From assembly GCF_902686445.1 (NCBI RefSeq), contig NC_062218.1, positions 132,913,241 through 132,977,240 of the forward strand: 64,000 bases of DNA. Reading direction: 5' to 3'. Made by a program: the position numbers and the translations under genes. The stretch is from Sciurus carolinensis (Eukaryota > Chordata > Mammalia > Rodentia > Sciuridae). Shown here in pieces: positions 12,092 through 21,999 of the stretch; the first letter of the stretch is position 1; the number at the start of each line of letters is the position of its first letter. The notes under the pieces are model-generated. The model did no database searches and had not been told where the DNA came from. It was given only the letters and a program-made list of their open reading frames with translations.

Positions 12092-12182
12092 AGGGAAAAG
12101 GGTGGGAGGGGTGGGGGGGAAGGGAAAAAAATAAACATCATTACCCTATGTAAACGTAAAAAAATAAATTAAAAAAAAAAAT
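12006..12182 (+). other. L1 3'UTR: telomere-like repeats, G-rich tract, A-tail
   Basis: 12013-12050 contains degenerate (TTAGGG)-like units (GGTTTAGGGTTAGGTTTAGAG). 12099-12124 is a G-rich run (GGGTGGGAGGGGTGGGGGG) able in principle to form a G-quadruplex, a known feature of L1 3'UTRs. An A-tail precedes the TSD. Compared with the L1 tail at 59590-59890, about 90 bp between the ORF2 end and the G-rich part are missing here. Confidence 0.75.
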
Positions 12183-12242
12183 TTTAAGGCCTCATGCAGG
12201 AGTTGACCTACCAGTCCAAATTAGGGACCAGCATCTGACTAT

Positions 12243-12668
12243 TTTTAGTCAGATCTTTATGACTGTGACCAAAATTCTGTACAAAAACAATTTTGGAGAA
12301 GGAAAAGATTATTATGGGGCTCACAATTTCAGAAGTCTCAGTCCAGAGATGTTTGATTCCATTCCTCAAGGGCTAGGATGAGACAGAACATCATGGCAGG
12401 AGAGTGTGGTGGAGAAAAGCATCTGGGAAGATTGTGCCAGAAAGCAGAGTGCTCTGATCAACAAGGATGAAATACAATTCCCAAGTCCTGCCTCCCGGAT
12501 CCTTGTCCTTCTGCCATATCCTCCTTGCCTAGAGTTACAATTCCATTTCTATCAGAGGCTTAATGCAATGAATAGACAAAACTCTTATATACTAATTATT
12601 TAATATCTAAACCTTCTTGCCTTGTCTCATGTATGAGCTTTGGGGGACAACTAATATCTAATCATAAC
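12243..12668 (-). repeat. MaLR-type (ERVL) LTR
   Basis: This aligns by eye with the copy at 32461-32884 (ACTGTGACCAAAA near the start, GAGACAGAACATCATGGCAG/GGCAGAACATCAAGGCAG in the middle, ATAACACT/ATAACAAG at the end). Read on the minus strand it starts TGTTATGATTAGAT and resembles rodent/mammalian MaLR LTRs. Diverged; no internal region next to it. Confidence 0.6.
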
Positions 12669-13500
12669 ACTGGCATTTATAGGAAACAATGTACCTGTCT
12701 CTGGTTACTGATTATTATAAGACTTAAGATAGACTTATACAAGTCAGCATAAGGCTTCTTTAAATCTGACATCAAAATTCAGATTCATAGGGTAATGCGA
12801 ATCCTAGATAATTAACTTGTTTACAAATCTCAACCATTTTATTGGACATTCATATCGACATGAGGTGAGATGTTTCACTGCAGCAATATAGTATCTAAAA
12901 ATCTTAGCTCACTGTTGGAGTTGGTTATAAGCAGATCATTCACACATTGTGAAATAATTTCTTGAGTCAGTCATAAACCTCAGCTAACAATTTTGTTAGA
13001 CTTCTATTCAAAAAATTAGAAGGAATTAAATCCTTGTTTAAGAAAACCCAGTAATACTGGAGATTACATTTGTATTAAAGTCTTTTACTCAAGAACAGTA
13101 ATTAGGAATACCTTATCTGATGAATGCAAAGGAAATCATCTCTCAAAATTGATACTTTTAAACAACCATTATTACCTGGCATTACCATTATTAAAGGATA
13201 TGAATGTGGTACTATTGTATGATTATGTTAAGCTATGTTACTTTTAGCTCTCAGATCTTGCACAAATTAGTATGCATCAGTGGGTTTTTTGAAAATTTCT
13301 TCTCTTAAATAGGGAGGATTGGGTTATTGTATGGTGTGGCAAATACAATCAAATTCATCTTTTAAGAACTTGACCACAAGAGACTTCATTCTTGTTATAC
13401 TTCACTCTTAAGGGGATATTTTTCTTCATGGGGGATTGCCACCTCCTTAAGCAAAAAATTGAGATGATACTCATCGTCCTTCTCATGGTTCCTTTGACTA
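12669..13500. other. Unassigned AT-rich sequence
   Basis: No convincing coding frame, poly(A) tail, TSD or recognisable repeat. The longest local frames are short and lack any known motif. Confidence 0.4.
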
Positions 13501-13690
13501 ATAGAGTCTTATTTATTTATTTATTTATTTTGACCATGGTTTGTACCTACAGATACATATCCCCAGCAATTTTATTCTTGTTTTTTACTTTGAGTCAGGG
13601 TCTCACTAAGTTGCTTAGGGCCTTGCTATGTTGCCTCCTCCTCCCAAATAACTGTGATTAGTGGTATGTGCCACTGTGCCTGACTCAATC
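13500..13690 (-). repeat. SINE (B1-ID composite), decayed
   Basis: After a TTTA-rich run, the top strand reads GAGTCAGGGTCTCACTAAGTTGCTTAGGGCC and then ATTAGTGGTATGTGCCACTGTGCC. This is the complement of a 7SL-derived B1-type unit, as in the better copies at 40.8 and 54.5 kb. The ID part is largely lost. Confidence 0.7.
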
Positions 13691-14004
13691 ATTTGTTTTA
13701 AAATAATCTCTATCACAAATTGATTACTGTTTTAAAAAATTGATTATATTTTTGGTTTTCTTCACATGAACAATTATTTTAATGTATAACATGTTTACAT
13801 TTTTATATGTGTACATATAAAGTGCAAATATCATTTGATCTAATTGATTTTTCTGTCTTTTTAACATGTGTCCATTGCTCATTTCATTAAAAATAACTGA
13901 ACTCCTCTGATAGTTGTTTTAATATTCAAAATGTCTTTTCACCTTAATGTGTCTTTAAATCTGAATTCCAGATCAAATAAACTTTGGTAAAAATTGGGTT
14001 AAAA
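13691..14004. other. Unassigned AT-rich sequence
   Basis: No gene or repeat recognised. Confidence 0.35.
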
Positions 14005-14345
14005 AAAAAATAAGCCAATCCCCCCAAAAAAACAAAGGCTATGTGATGCCAGTATGTGGATGCTAACTCATAATAAGGACAGGGGCAGGTAGGGAAGAAC
14101 AGAAATTCATTGGATTAGACAAAGGGGAATGAAGGGAAGGGAGAGATATGGAAATGCAAAAGACAGAATGAATCAGAGGTAACTTGCCTGTGTTCATATA
14201 TGAATACACAATCAGTGACACTCCACATCACCTACAACCACAAGAATGGGATCCTAATTAGAATAAGTTCTACTTCATGTATGCATAATGTCAAAATACA
14301 CTCTACTGTCATATATAGTTAAAAAGAACAAAGAAAAAATATAAC
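14005..14345 (+). mobile_element. L1 3'UTR fragment
   Basis: Starts AATAAGCCAATCC and continues GGATTAGACAAAGGGGAATGAAGGGAAGG, CATATATGAATACAC and CACTCTACTGTCATATATA, then an A-rich tail. The same motif order occurs in the 28.1 and 56.7 kb copies. Severely 5'-truncated. Confidence 0.8.
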
Positions 14346-14710
14346 AACAACAAAAAACCCTTCATTTTATAGTGCCAATGTTAGCACGGTGATGACAGAA
14401 GAAAAAGAAATCAGTAAACTTGAAAACAGATCAATAAATAATTATCTAATCTTAGCAATAGAAAGATAATATATTTTTAAAATAAAGCCTGAAGGATCAT
14501 TATGATAATGAGAGAGCTACCATTTACGTTGTCATAGACCCAGAATGAGAAGAGAAAAAGTACAGTGCTGAAATATTATTTAAAGATACAGATGGTCCCT
14601 GACTTGAGTTGGTTCAATTTAGGATTTTTTAACATAGCAATGGTGAGGAAGAATACCCATATAATCATTCTGGTTTTTACTTTCAGTACAATATGCAATA
14701 AATTACATGA
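14346..14710. other. Unassigned sequence
   Basis: Nothing I can assign. The stretch near 14590-14650 (GATGGTCCCTGACTTGAGTTGG) has the look of an old interspersed repeat, but I cannot name it. Confidence 0.35.
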
Positions 14711-15063
14711 GATATTCAACATTTTGTTGTGAAAGAGGGCATCTTTATTTTGTTCCAGTTATTAGAGGCAATGCTTACAATTTTTCTCCATTTAGAATGA
14801 TGTTAACCTTGGGTTAGCATAGACAACTTTTACGATGTTGCGGTATGTTGCTACTTGCTCTAGTTTTTCTAGTGCTTTGAACAGGAAGGTTGCTGACTTT
14901 TGTCAAATGCTTTCTCTGCATCTATTGAGATGATCATATGATTCTTGTCTTTAAGTCTATTGATAGGATGAATTATATTTATTGATTTCCATATGTTGAC
15001 CCAAACTTGCATCCCTGGAATGAACCCCACCTGATGGCAGTGCACTACCTTTTAATTATGTTT

Positions 15064-16360
15064 TTATATGTGATTTGCCAGAATTTTATTGACAATTTTT
15101 GTATCTATGTTCATCAGGGATATTGGTCTGAAGTTTTCTTCCCTTGATGTGTCTTTGTCTGGTTTTGGTATCAGAGTGATACTAGCTTCATAGAAAGAGT
15201 TTGGAAGGGTTTCCTTCTTTTCTATTTCATGATATAATTTGAGAAGTATTGGTGTTAATTCTTCTTTGAAGGTCTTGTAGAACTCAGCTGAGAATCTGTC
15301 TAGTGCTGGGTTTTTCTTAGTTGGTAGACTTTTGATGGTATTTTCTATTTCGTTGTTTGAGATTAATCTGTTCAAATTGCATATGTCCTCATGGTTCAGT
15401 TGGGTAGGTCATATATCTCTAGAAATTTGTTGATTTCTTCAAGATTTTCTATTTTATTGGAGTATAAATTTCCAAAATAGTTCCTAATTATTTTCTGTAT
15501 TTCAGTATTATCTGTTGTGATATTTCCTTTTTCATCATAAATTTTAATAATTTGAGTTTTCTCTTTCTCTTCATTAGTGTGGCTAAGGGTTTATCAGTTT
15601 ATTTTTTCAAAGAACCAAGTTTTTTGTCAATTTTTTGAACTGTTTCTTTTGTTTCAATTTCATTGATTTCAGCTCTGATTTTAATTATTTCCTATCTTCT
15701 ACTGCTTTGGGTGTTGATTTGTTTTTTATCCAGGGTTCTAAGATGTAATGTTAGGTCTTTCATTCATTCACTTTCTATTCTTTTAATGAATGAGCTCAAT
15801 GCAATGAACTTTCCTCTTAATACTGCCTTCATAGTGGCCCAGAGATTATGATATGTTGTATCACTAGTATCATTTACCTCTAAATATTTTTTATTTCATC
15901 TCTGATTTCTTCTGTTATCCATTCATTATTCAATAGTGTATTATTTAGCCTCCAGGCATTAGAGTAGCCTCTATTTTTTATTCTATCATTGATTTCTAAT
16001 TTCCTTCTATTATGATGTGATAGTATGCAGGGTAGTATTTCGTTTTTATTATTATTATTTTTTTATTTGCTAAAAGTTGCTTTGTGGCTTAACATGGTTC
16101 TTTGTCCCTTCTGGTTAACTTTGGCTTGAAATTCACTTTATCTGATGTGGGGATAGAAACCCCTGCTTCTTTATGCAATCCATGTGAGTGATGTTTTTCT
16201 CATCCTTTCACCTTCAGTATGTGAATGTCTTTGCCTATAAGGTAAGTCTCTTGGAGACAGCATATTGTTGGGTCTTGATTTTAAGCCAAGTCTATGTCTT
16301 CTGATTGATGAGTTTAGGGCATTAATTTTCAAAGTTATTTATTCAGTTATGATTGTGTTC
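15064..16360 (-). pseudogene. L1 ORF2 remnant (endonuclease deletion, partial RT)
   Basis: The RT region is recognisable on the minus strand ([47 protein letters not shown]; frame 15064-15375). Upstream pieces lie in other frames, with part of the endonuclease missing near 16075. The conserved PGPD is changed to PALD. Multiple frameshifts; no full product is possible. Confidence 0.85.
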
Positions 16361-16449
16361 CTGGTCATTTTTGTTTATTTCTAGTTTTTAATTTGAATGT
16401 TTCTCCTTTGATTGACTATTCCTTTAGTGTAGTTCCTCCCTTCACTGGT

Positions 16450-17397
16450 TTTCACTTTTTTTTTTTTTCATTTCATCTTCATGGAATATTTTGTTGAGAA
16501 TATTCTGAAGTGCAGGCTTTCTGGTTGTGAATTCTTTTAATTTTTATTATGGAAGGTTTTAATTTCATCTTTGAATTTGAAACTTATTTTCTAGATATAA
16601 GATTCTTGGTTGGCATCCACTTTCTTCAGAGCTTGGTATATGTTATTCCAGTACCTCCTAGCTTTGAGGGTCTGTGTTGAGAAATCAGTTGTGATCCTTT
16701 ATTGGTTTCCCCCATATGCAACCTGATATTTTTCTCTCACAGCCTTTAAATTTCTATCCTTATTCTCTATGCTAGTCATTCTCATTATAATATGTCTTGG
16801 TGTGTGTCTGTTGTCATTTTGTATAGGTAGGGTTCTATAAGCCTCATGTATTTGATTTTCCATTTCATTCTTTAGGTTTGGGAAATTTTCTGATGTTATT
16901 TCATTGAAAAGATTGTGTATTCCTTTAGTTTTTATCTCTGCACCTTCATCTATCCTGATAAATCTTAAATATGGTCTTTTCATGCTATCCCATAATTCTT
17001 GGAAGTTCTGTTCATGGTTTCTTAACAGTTTCTGTCCATGGTTGACTCTATTTTCAAGATTATATATTTTGTCTTCATTGCCTGAGGCTCTATCTTCCAA
17101 GTGATCTAGTTCGTTGATGATGCTATCTATTGAGTTTTTAATTTGGTTTATTGTTTCCTTCATTTCAAGGATTTCTGTTTGTTTTAGAATCTCTGTCTCT
17201 TTATTGAAGTGATCTTTCATTACCCTCTCTCTTACACCATCCTTTACTTTGCAGATCAGCTTAACAATGTACATTCTAAACTCCTTCTCTGACATTTCTT
17301 CCACTGTAGTGTCGATGGATTCTGTTATTGCAGTATCTTGGGTTGCTTGGAATAATTTGTTCCCTTGCTTTTTCATGTTGTTTGTGTATCTACCCAT
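16450..17397 (-). pseudogene. L1 ORF1, truncated frame
   Basis: The ATG at 17397 opens 232 codons to 16699, covering the coiled coil and much of the RNA-binding core ([25 protein letters not shown]). It then ends prematurely after VAYGG; the remaining C-terminal part to about 16450 is in other frames. It is more diverged from the 7145 copy than the 62307 copy is, suggesting an older insertion. Confidence 0.85.
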
Positions 17398-17408
17398 TTA
17401 CCAGTATG

Positions 17409-18040
17409 TGTCGCGTTCCTTCTGCCCGCAGAGAGAGACACGACACATCAGTTGTTCATCAGAGCTCTTTATTCTTCTCTCTTCCTCCTCTGATCATCCT
17501 CCGATGATCCCCTCTGATCTTTTCCAGGCAGTTACAGTCATATTTATATGAATCATGAGACAATCAGGTTACAGAGTATAATAGTAAGATTACAGTATTA
17601 CATATCAAAAAGGTACATAGTGGGCACAGATACAAGAAGGTACAGAAGAACAATCAGTTATAGAATATGCAGGGAGAGCAAGATTACAATATAATACAAC
17701 CAGAGCAACTAAAGGGCGCGTGCAAGCATGAGTCACTTTTGTCTAATCAAAGCAGTTCTTTTTGGCCCTGGCTTACTGCCGGGGCCAGTTCTTAACGGCA
17801 GTATCAGTCATATGTTGCAGATCATGCTGCCCTGGCTCAATGCCAGTTCTTGATGTTGCAGTCTGTGTTGCCCCGGCTTAATGCCAGGGTACAGTCCTTG
17901 ATCAGTGTTAGCCTACTGGCTCAGCGCCGGGGCTCCTTCTACAAGCAATGTCAGCTGTTTGTTGCAATTCTTTGTCTCAGCATCAGGGCTACACTGATGT
18001 CCTGAAAGCCAGGCTAGGATGGGGTCTGCAGCCCCCAACA
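17409..18040 (-). mobile_element. Solo LTR, class II (ERVK/IAP-like) retrovirus
   Basis: Flanked by a perfect 6-bp duplication AGTATG (17403-17408 and 18041-18046), the size expected of class II ERVs. On the minus strand the LTR begins TGTTGGGGGCTGCAGACCCC and ends GCGACACA, giving TG...CA ends. A poly(A) signal AATAAA is at 17468-17473 (minus), about 60 bp before the 3' end. No internal viral sequence remains, so it probably arose by LTR-LTR recombination. It is unrelated by eye to the LTRs at 20.5/25.8 kb. Confidence 0.85.
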
Positions 18041-19669
18041 AGTATGAATCTGAGCAGTAGAGTTTCTACCCCATGGACTTATTGTGTTCCTGAAGGTTTC
18101 CAGAACCTCACTGTTCAGGGGAGACAAATAATAACAACAACCAATGCAAACAATTTACAGCATTAAACCAAATAGTGCCTACCATGATGCCTACAATGCT
18201 AATTATCACAAGAAAAAGAAATGATATGATCATTATTGCCTACAATAAAAACAGCAAATTTGCAAAAGGGTTTACATTTTCAAATCATGGACAAGGAGAG
18301 AACAGAAGTGATATAGGATATGATCATTATGAGGGAGTAAGAGAGAAACCAGAAGTAAAAGATTAAAGGCAGAGTGAAAGAGAATATCAGAGATTGGCTG
18401 TTAGCAGAAGAAAAGAGAGACGGGGAAACAGGTAGGAGAAAAAATATTAAAAATAAAAAGAATACAAAACAAAACTAAAATACATCAATCAAACATTCTA
18501 CTTCACAAAACACTAATCCATGTAAAATAACTGGCTTCCAAAATGCTAGAAATGAGAAGAAAAAAAAATAGGAAACTGTATAAATGTCTATGCACCTTTA
18601 AGGTCACAATTAAATAGTGAAAAAGAATTTAAAAGAAAATTTTTAAAACTTTTGAGGAAAAGTTAAAGAATTCTTCGGGTTGAAGTTCAAAATATTCTTA
18701 GTTTCTCGTCTCAGCAGTTTTAGGTGTTGTCTTCTGGAGTGGGAAAAGCCACACTCTGGGTTGCTGGAGCGAGAGGTAATCCTGTAGGGGGAGCTCCTGG
18801 AGGCAGGTTTTAGGATCAGGCAGGCTCCAGGCGCTTCCCTGAATGCTAACTGGTCTGGAGATTTAAAATCAGTGCACCTGATACTTTCTGGTCCACGCTG
18901 GAAGACTTCACCCCAGGGATTTCCCCTGGTTTTCCACTCCTTTGGTGGGGGACCCGATTCTTAGTCCTCTGTGTCACCTGCAGACTCCATGTTTCCTGGT
19001 CTTGGTTTAGTTTCCAATTTCTCCCACCCTGCCCCTCTGAGTTCCCAGCCAGTTGGTTCTCTCCCAGATGCTCCTGCAAGCAGTTGGACTGTAGTGGGAC
19101 GGGTAGAGCCGGGTGGATAGAGCAGCATGTGTTTATTGGGTCTGTATTTCAGGCTGATCTCGGGTTTGCCAGGAATCGGTTTCTTAGATTGTTGACCTCC
19201 GCACTGCAGCTGAAAAATGGTTCCTTCCTTTGTTCTCTGCACACCACCCTGGAGAGATGGCGGTTTCTTTCCCCACAAACAGATATCATGTGGCGTGTCC
19301 TTCAGGTTTGTTGGGCAATGTCCCTGATGTGTAAACACTCCATACCCAAACACACCTCAGGCCTCCCCAAAATGTGGGTTCCTTTAATTCCCTAATCTCT
19401 CTATTATGGTCACAGAGGAACCTCTCTGGCTATGGCAGCTGCTGTATCACTGGGAATCTTTTCCTTATTTTAATATATCCAACCTCCTGTTTTCCTGTTC
19501 TGTTTTAAATATCCAATTTTAGGTTCCAGTAAAGTCCCTCTCCCCATTTTTTGGTTAACCCACCTTGCAGAGAAGTTGCCTGTTTGCTTTCTTGGTTTCA
19601 CACCACAGAGCAGTCAGGAAAGTGACCTCCTCTATTTCACCATCTTGGATCTCCCTTACCAGCATTTAT

Positions 19670-19727
19670 TTTTATGTTATTCTTGATGAGTGCCCATTCT
19701 GAGATGAAATGAAATCTCATTGTAGTC
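19670..19727 (-). repeat. Old L1 fragment, left part
   Basis: GATGAGTGCCCATTCTGAGATG...ATCTCATTGTAGTC resembles the complement of an ORF2 C-terminal region of an older L1. It resumes at 26753, so this L1 was the target of the GOLGA7 retrocopy. Confidence 0.6.
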
Positions 19728-20481
19728 CTTTTTTTTTATGGTTTAGCATTCACTTTATTGTGCTTACTTCTTTGTGTAATGAACAAGAAACACATACCAC
19801 ATCTATCCAACATTCAAGGTATTGCAATAATAACATAAAAGTCTCCAAAGAAAATAACTGGAAATCGCATTCAATACCGCTTTAATTAGGTATAACTGAT
19901 ATAATAAAACAAATAACATTATACAGTATTTTTTTCAAAGAGCTTCAGTTTGAAAACTGAATAACAGAAATCAATCTTAAGACTTGAATCATGGCAAAAC
20001 TGGTAGTTCTTTGAAATCTGGGAAATGCATTAGTATAACCACAGACAGTCTATTCCTCACCTGGAAAAGTCTTTTATTAATCTTGGGGAATGAGACTGAA
20101 CATCAGCTAATATAAACTCGTTGAAGTCTAAAGTCACCTGGAAAACTGACCCAAGGAATGAAGAGAATTCATGGTACTGGTGGCAGGTAAGAAATAAAAC
20201 TTTGCATTGGGCTGACCAATTGCATATTTTATTAAATCACTTTGAATAAAAAAATGTGAAATGCTTCATTGTGTTTTCTCAGAAATGAATCAAAAGATTA
20301 CAGAGTCCTACACAATTTAGAGACACAAAGTGGATGCTGAGAGACTACAGGTCACTCCGGGTGTGGGATTTTACAAAGTTAGTCCTTGGAGTAAACAGCA
20401 CGTTGGCTCTGGCAGCAGATACAAAGGAATGATGCTCTGGAGAGGAGGTAGGGACACTCTGTGATCAGCCAGTGGGTAGAT

Positions 20482-20853
20482 TGTTGAGGGCTGTCTTGGA
20501 CAAGATGGTGCCTGGCAGTGGCTGCCAAAATGAGGAAGTACCTAAAAGGCTGTTTGCTGTTACTAGTTCCTTGAAGACTTATGACATGTTAACGCCAGGC
20601 TATCTAAAATCATGCCGCACGTGGACAGCTCGTGATTTATATAGTGTTATGCTGGCATTCCCCTACATGCTCTCCTGCATGAGAGAAAGCTTTGCTATGA
20701 TTGGCTGATAAGCTAGGAGGCTGGGGGAGGAAAGGAGGAAGGGGGAAGAAAAAAGAAGCAAGAGACAAAGAACCGGGGAGGCTACAATAAATCTCGTCAA
20801 ACTGAAGCTTAGTGGTGTCTCCTTTCTCCACGCCGGTTCCGCTGGACAGAACA
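20482..20853 (+). repeat. ERV 5' LTR
   Basis: 372 bp, TGTTGAGGGC...GACAGAACA. A TATA-like TTTATATAG near 20637 and AATAAA at 20786-20791 fit a U3-R-U5 layout. It differs from the 3' LTR by about 9 substitutions and two deletions (15 and 12 bp). Confidence 0.93.
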
Positions 20854-20877
20854 AGTGGTGACCCATACGGGGAACTT
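20854..20877 (+). promoter_or_regulatory. ERV primer-binding site (tRNA-Trp-like)
   Basis: TGGTGACCCATACGGGGAAC starts two bases after the 5' LTR. From memory the first nine bases match the tRNA-Trp primer type (TGGTGACCC) with mismatches later. The position is certain; the tRNA identity is tentative. Confidence 0.6.
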
Positions 20878-20997
20878 TCTTTCTCCTTCTGCGTCCTCCC
20901 AGGTAAGTAACTTAAGGTAAGGTACAGGAAAACTGTAGGATAACCTCCCAGGAATCTCTGGCCAGAGTGTATAAGGGGGAGGTCACATAACTCCAGA

Positions 20998-21961
20998 ATG
21001 GGGTCACAAGTGTCGAAACGTCAAATGATAAGAATCATACAAGATGTGTTTAAGGCTAATGGGACTGCCGTAAAATGATCTACTGTAACAGTATACGTAA
21101 CCACACTGGCCAAGTTTAGTCCTTGGTTTTTGGAAGAGGGAATCCTAAATATTCCACAATGGGAACATCATAAAGAGGATCTTATCAAAGCAGAAAAGCA
21201 ATCCCCGTTACCTAGAGGTACATTTCCCATGTGGCAGCTCATTAAGGAATGTCTAACATCTGAGAAAGGCAAAATACAAACTTTAGTAAAAGAAGGAAAT
21301 ATGTATCTGGAAGAGATAAAGGAACAACTAAGTGTAACTTCTCAAAAAGAAAAAAAAGAGAAAGAGGGGGAGGACTTAAAAAGAACATCAGGGACATGGT
21401 CGCCCCCACCAGTTATGTCAGGAAGGAGCACCAACCCCTTCCTGGAGGCAGTAGCCTGCCCCCTATATCCCCCAAGGTACCTTTGGGAGGAGTTAGCTCA
21501 TGCTATAAATCAGATGGGTTTTTCACTGCAGGGAGAAGAAACCCCCATTAAAGAAACCTCAGCAGTCCCACAATTCTTCCCTGTGCTAGAGGACCAAAAT
21601 AGACAAAGATTCCACCAACCTCTAGATATCAAAACAGTAAAAAATTTTAAGGAAGTAGTACGTACGGTCCACAGGCCCCATTTACAATTAGTATGTCGGA
21701 ATCAGTATCGGGACTAAATCTAGTGACGGAAGATTGGAAAAGGCTATGTAAAGCTGTGCTATCAGGGGGGCAATACCTAGTGTGGAAAACTGCATGGCAG
21801 AAGCCTTATTAGAAACGGCATGCTGTAACGCTGCCATGGGCTTTCCCCAAAGAAATGTAGAAATGCTAACAGGAGAAGAAAAGTATGAAGGTATTCAGCA
21901 GCAGATTACTTACGATCCTCACGTGTACGCACAAATTACTGCTGCTGCCACTAAAGCCTGA
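20998..21961 (+). pseudogene. ERV gag remnant (matrix and part of capsid)
   Basis: The start at 20998 gives MGSQVSK with a Gly2 suitable for myristoylation. An in-frame TGA lies at 21076-21078, after which the frame is open to 21717. A matrix-like region precedes the start of capsid (FFPVLEDQNRQRFHQPLD, near 21580). A one-base loss near 21667 shifts the frame; capsid motifs continue in other frames (SGGQYLVWKTAW near 21770; NVEMLTGEEKYEG near 21860) to a stop at about 21959. The rest of capsid, nucleocapsid and protease are absent. No Gag polyprotein can be made. Confidence 0.85.
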
Positions 21962-21999
21962 AAATTAATTCAAGGAATGGGAGACTTTATTAAGGGTAT

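Larger units (their letters stand above)
6063..12182 (+). mobile_element. Full-length L1 LINE with 11-bp TSD
   Basis: Complete L1: 5'UTR 6063-7144, ORF1 7145-8192, ORF2 from 8224, short 3'UTR and A-tail at 12168-12181. It is bounded by perfect copies of TTTAAGGCCTC at 6052-6062 and 12183-12193. It starts GGCGATCCAAGATGG, a typical L1 start. Only a few lesions separate it from coding competence: one frameshift in ORF1, one in ORF2, and a deletion across the ORF2 end. This and the perfect TSD make it one of the younger insertions here. Confidence 0.95.
14711..19669 (-). mobile_element. L1 LINE, 3'-truncated, interrupted by a solo LTR
   Basis: Minus-strand L1. The 5' end near 19669 reads as the complement of a GGGAGATCCAAGATGGTGAAA start. 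The 5'UTR spans 18041-19669, ORF1 about 16450-17397 and ORF2 about 14711-16440, ending in the RT region. The ORF2 endonuclease part has an internal deletion near 16075. A 632-bp LTR sits just 5' of ORF1 (17409-18040). The 5'UTR differs from those of the L1s at 1 and 6 kb but resembles those at 38 and 61 kb (AGAGACGGGGAAACAGGT). Confidence 0.9.
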
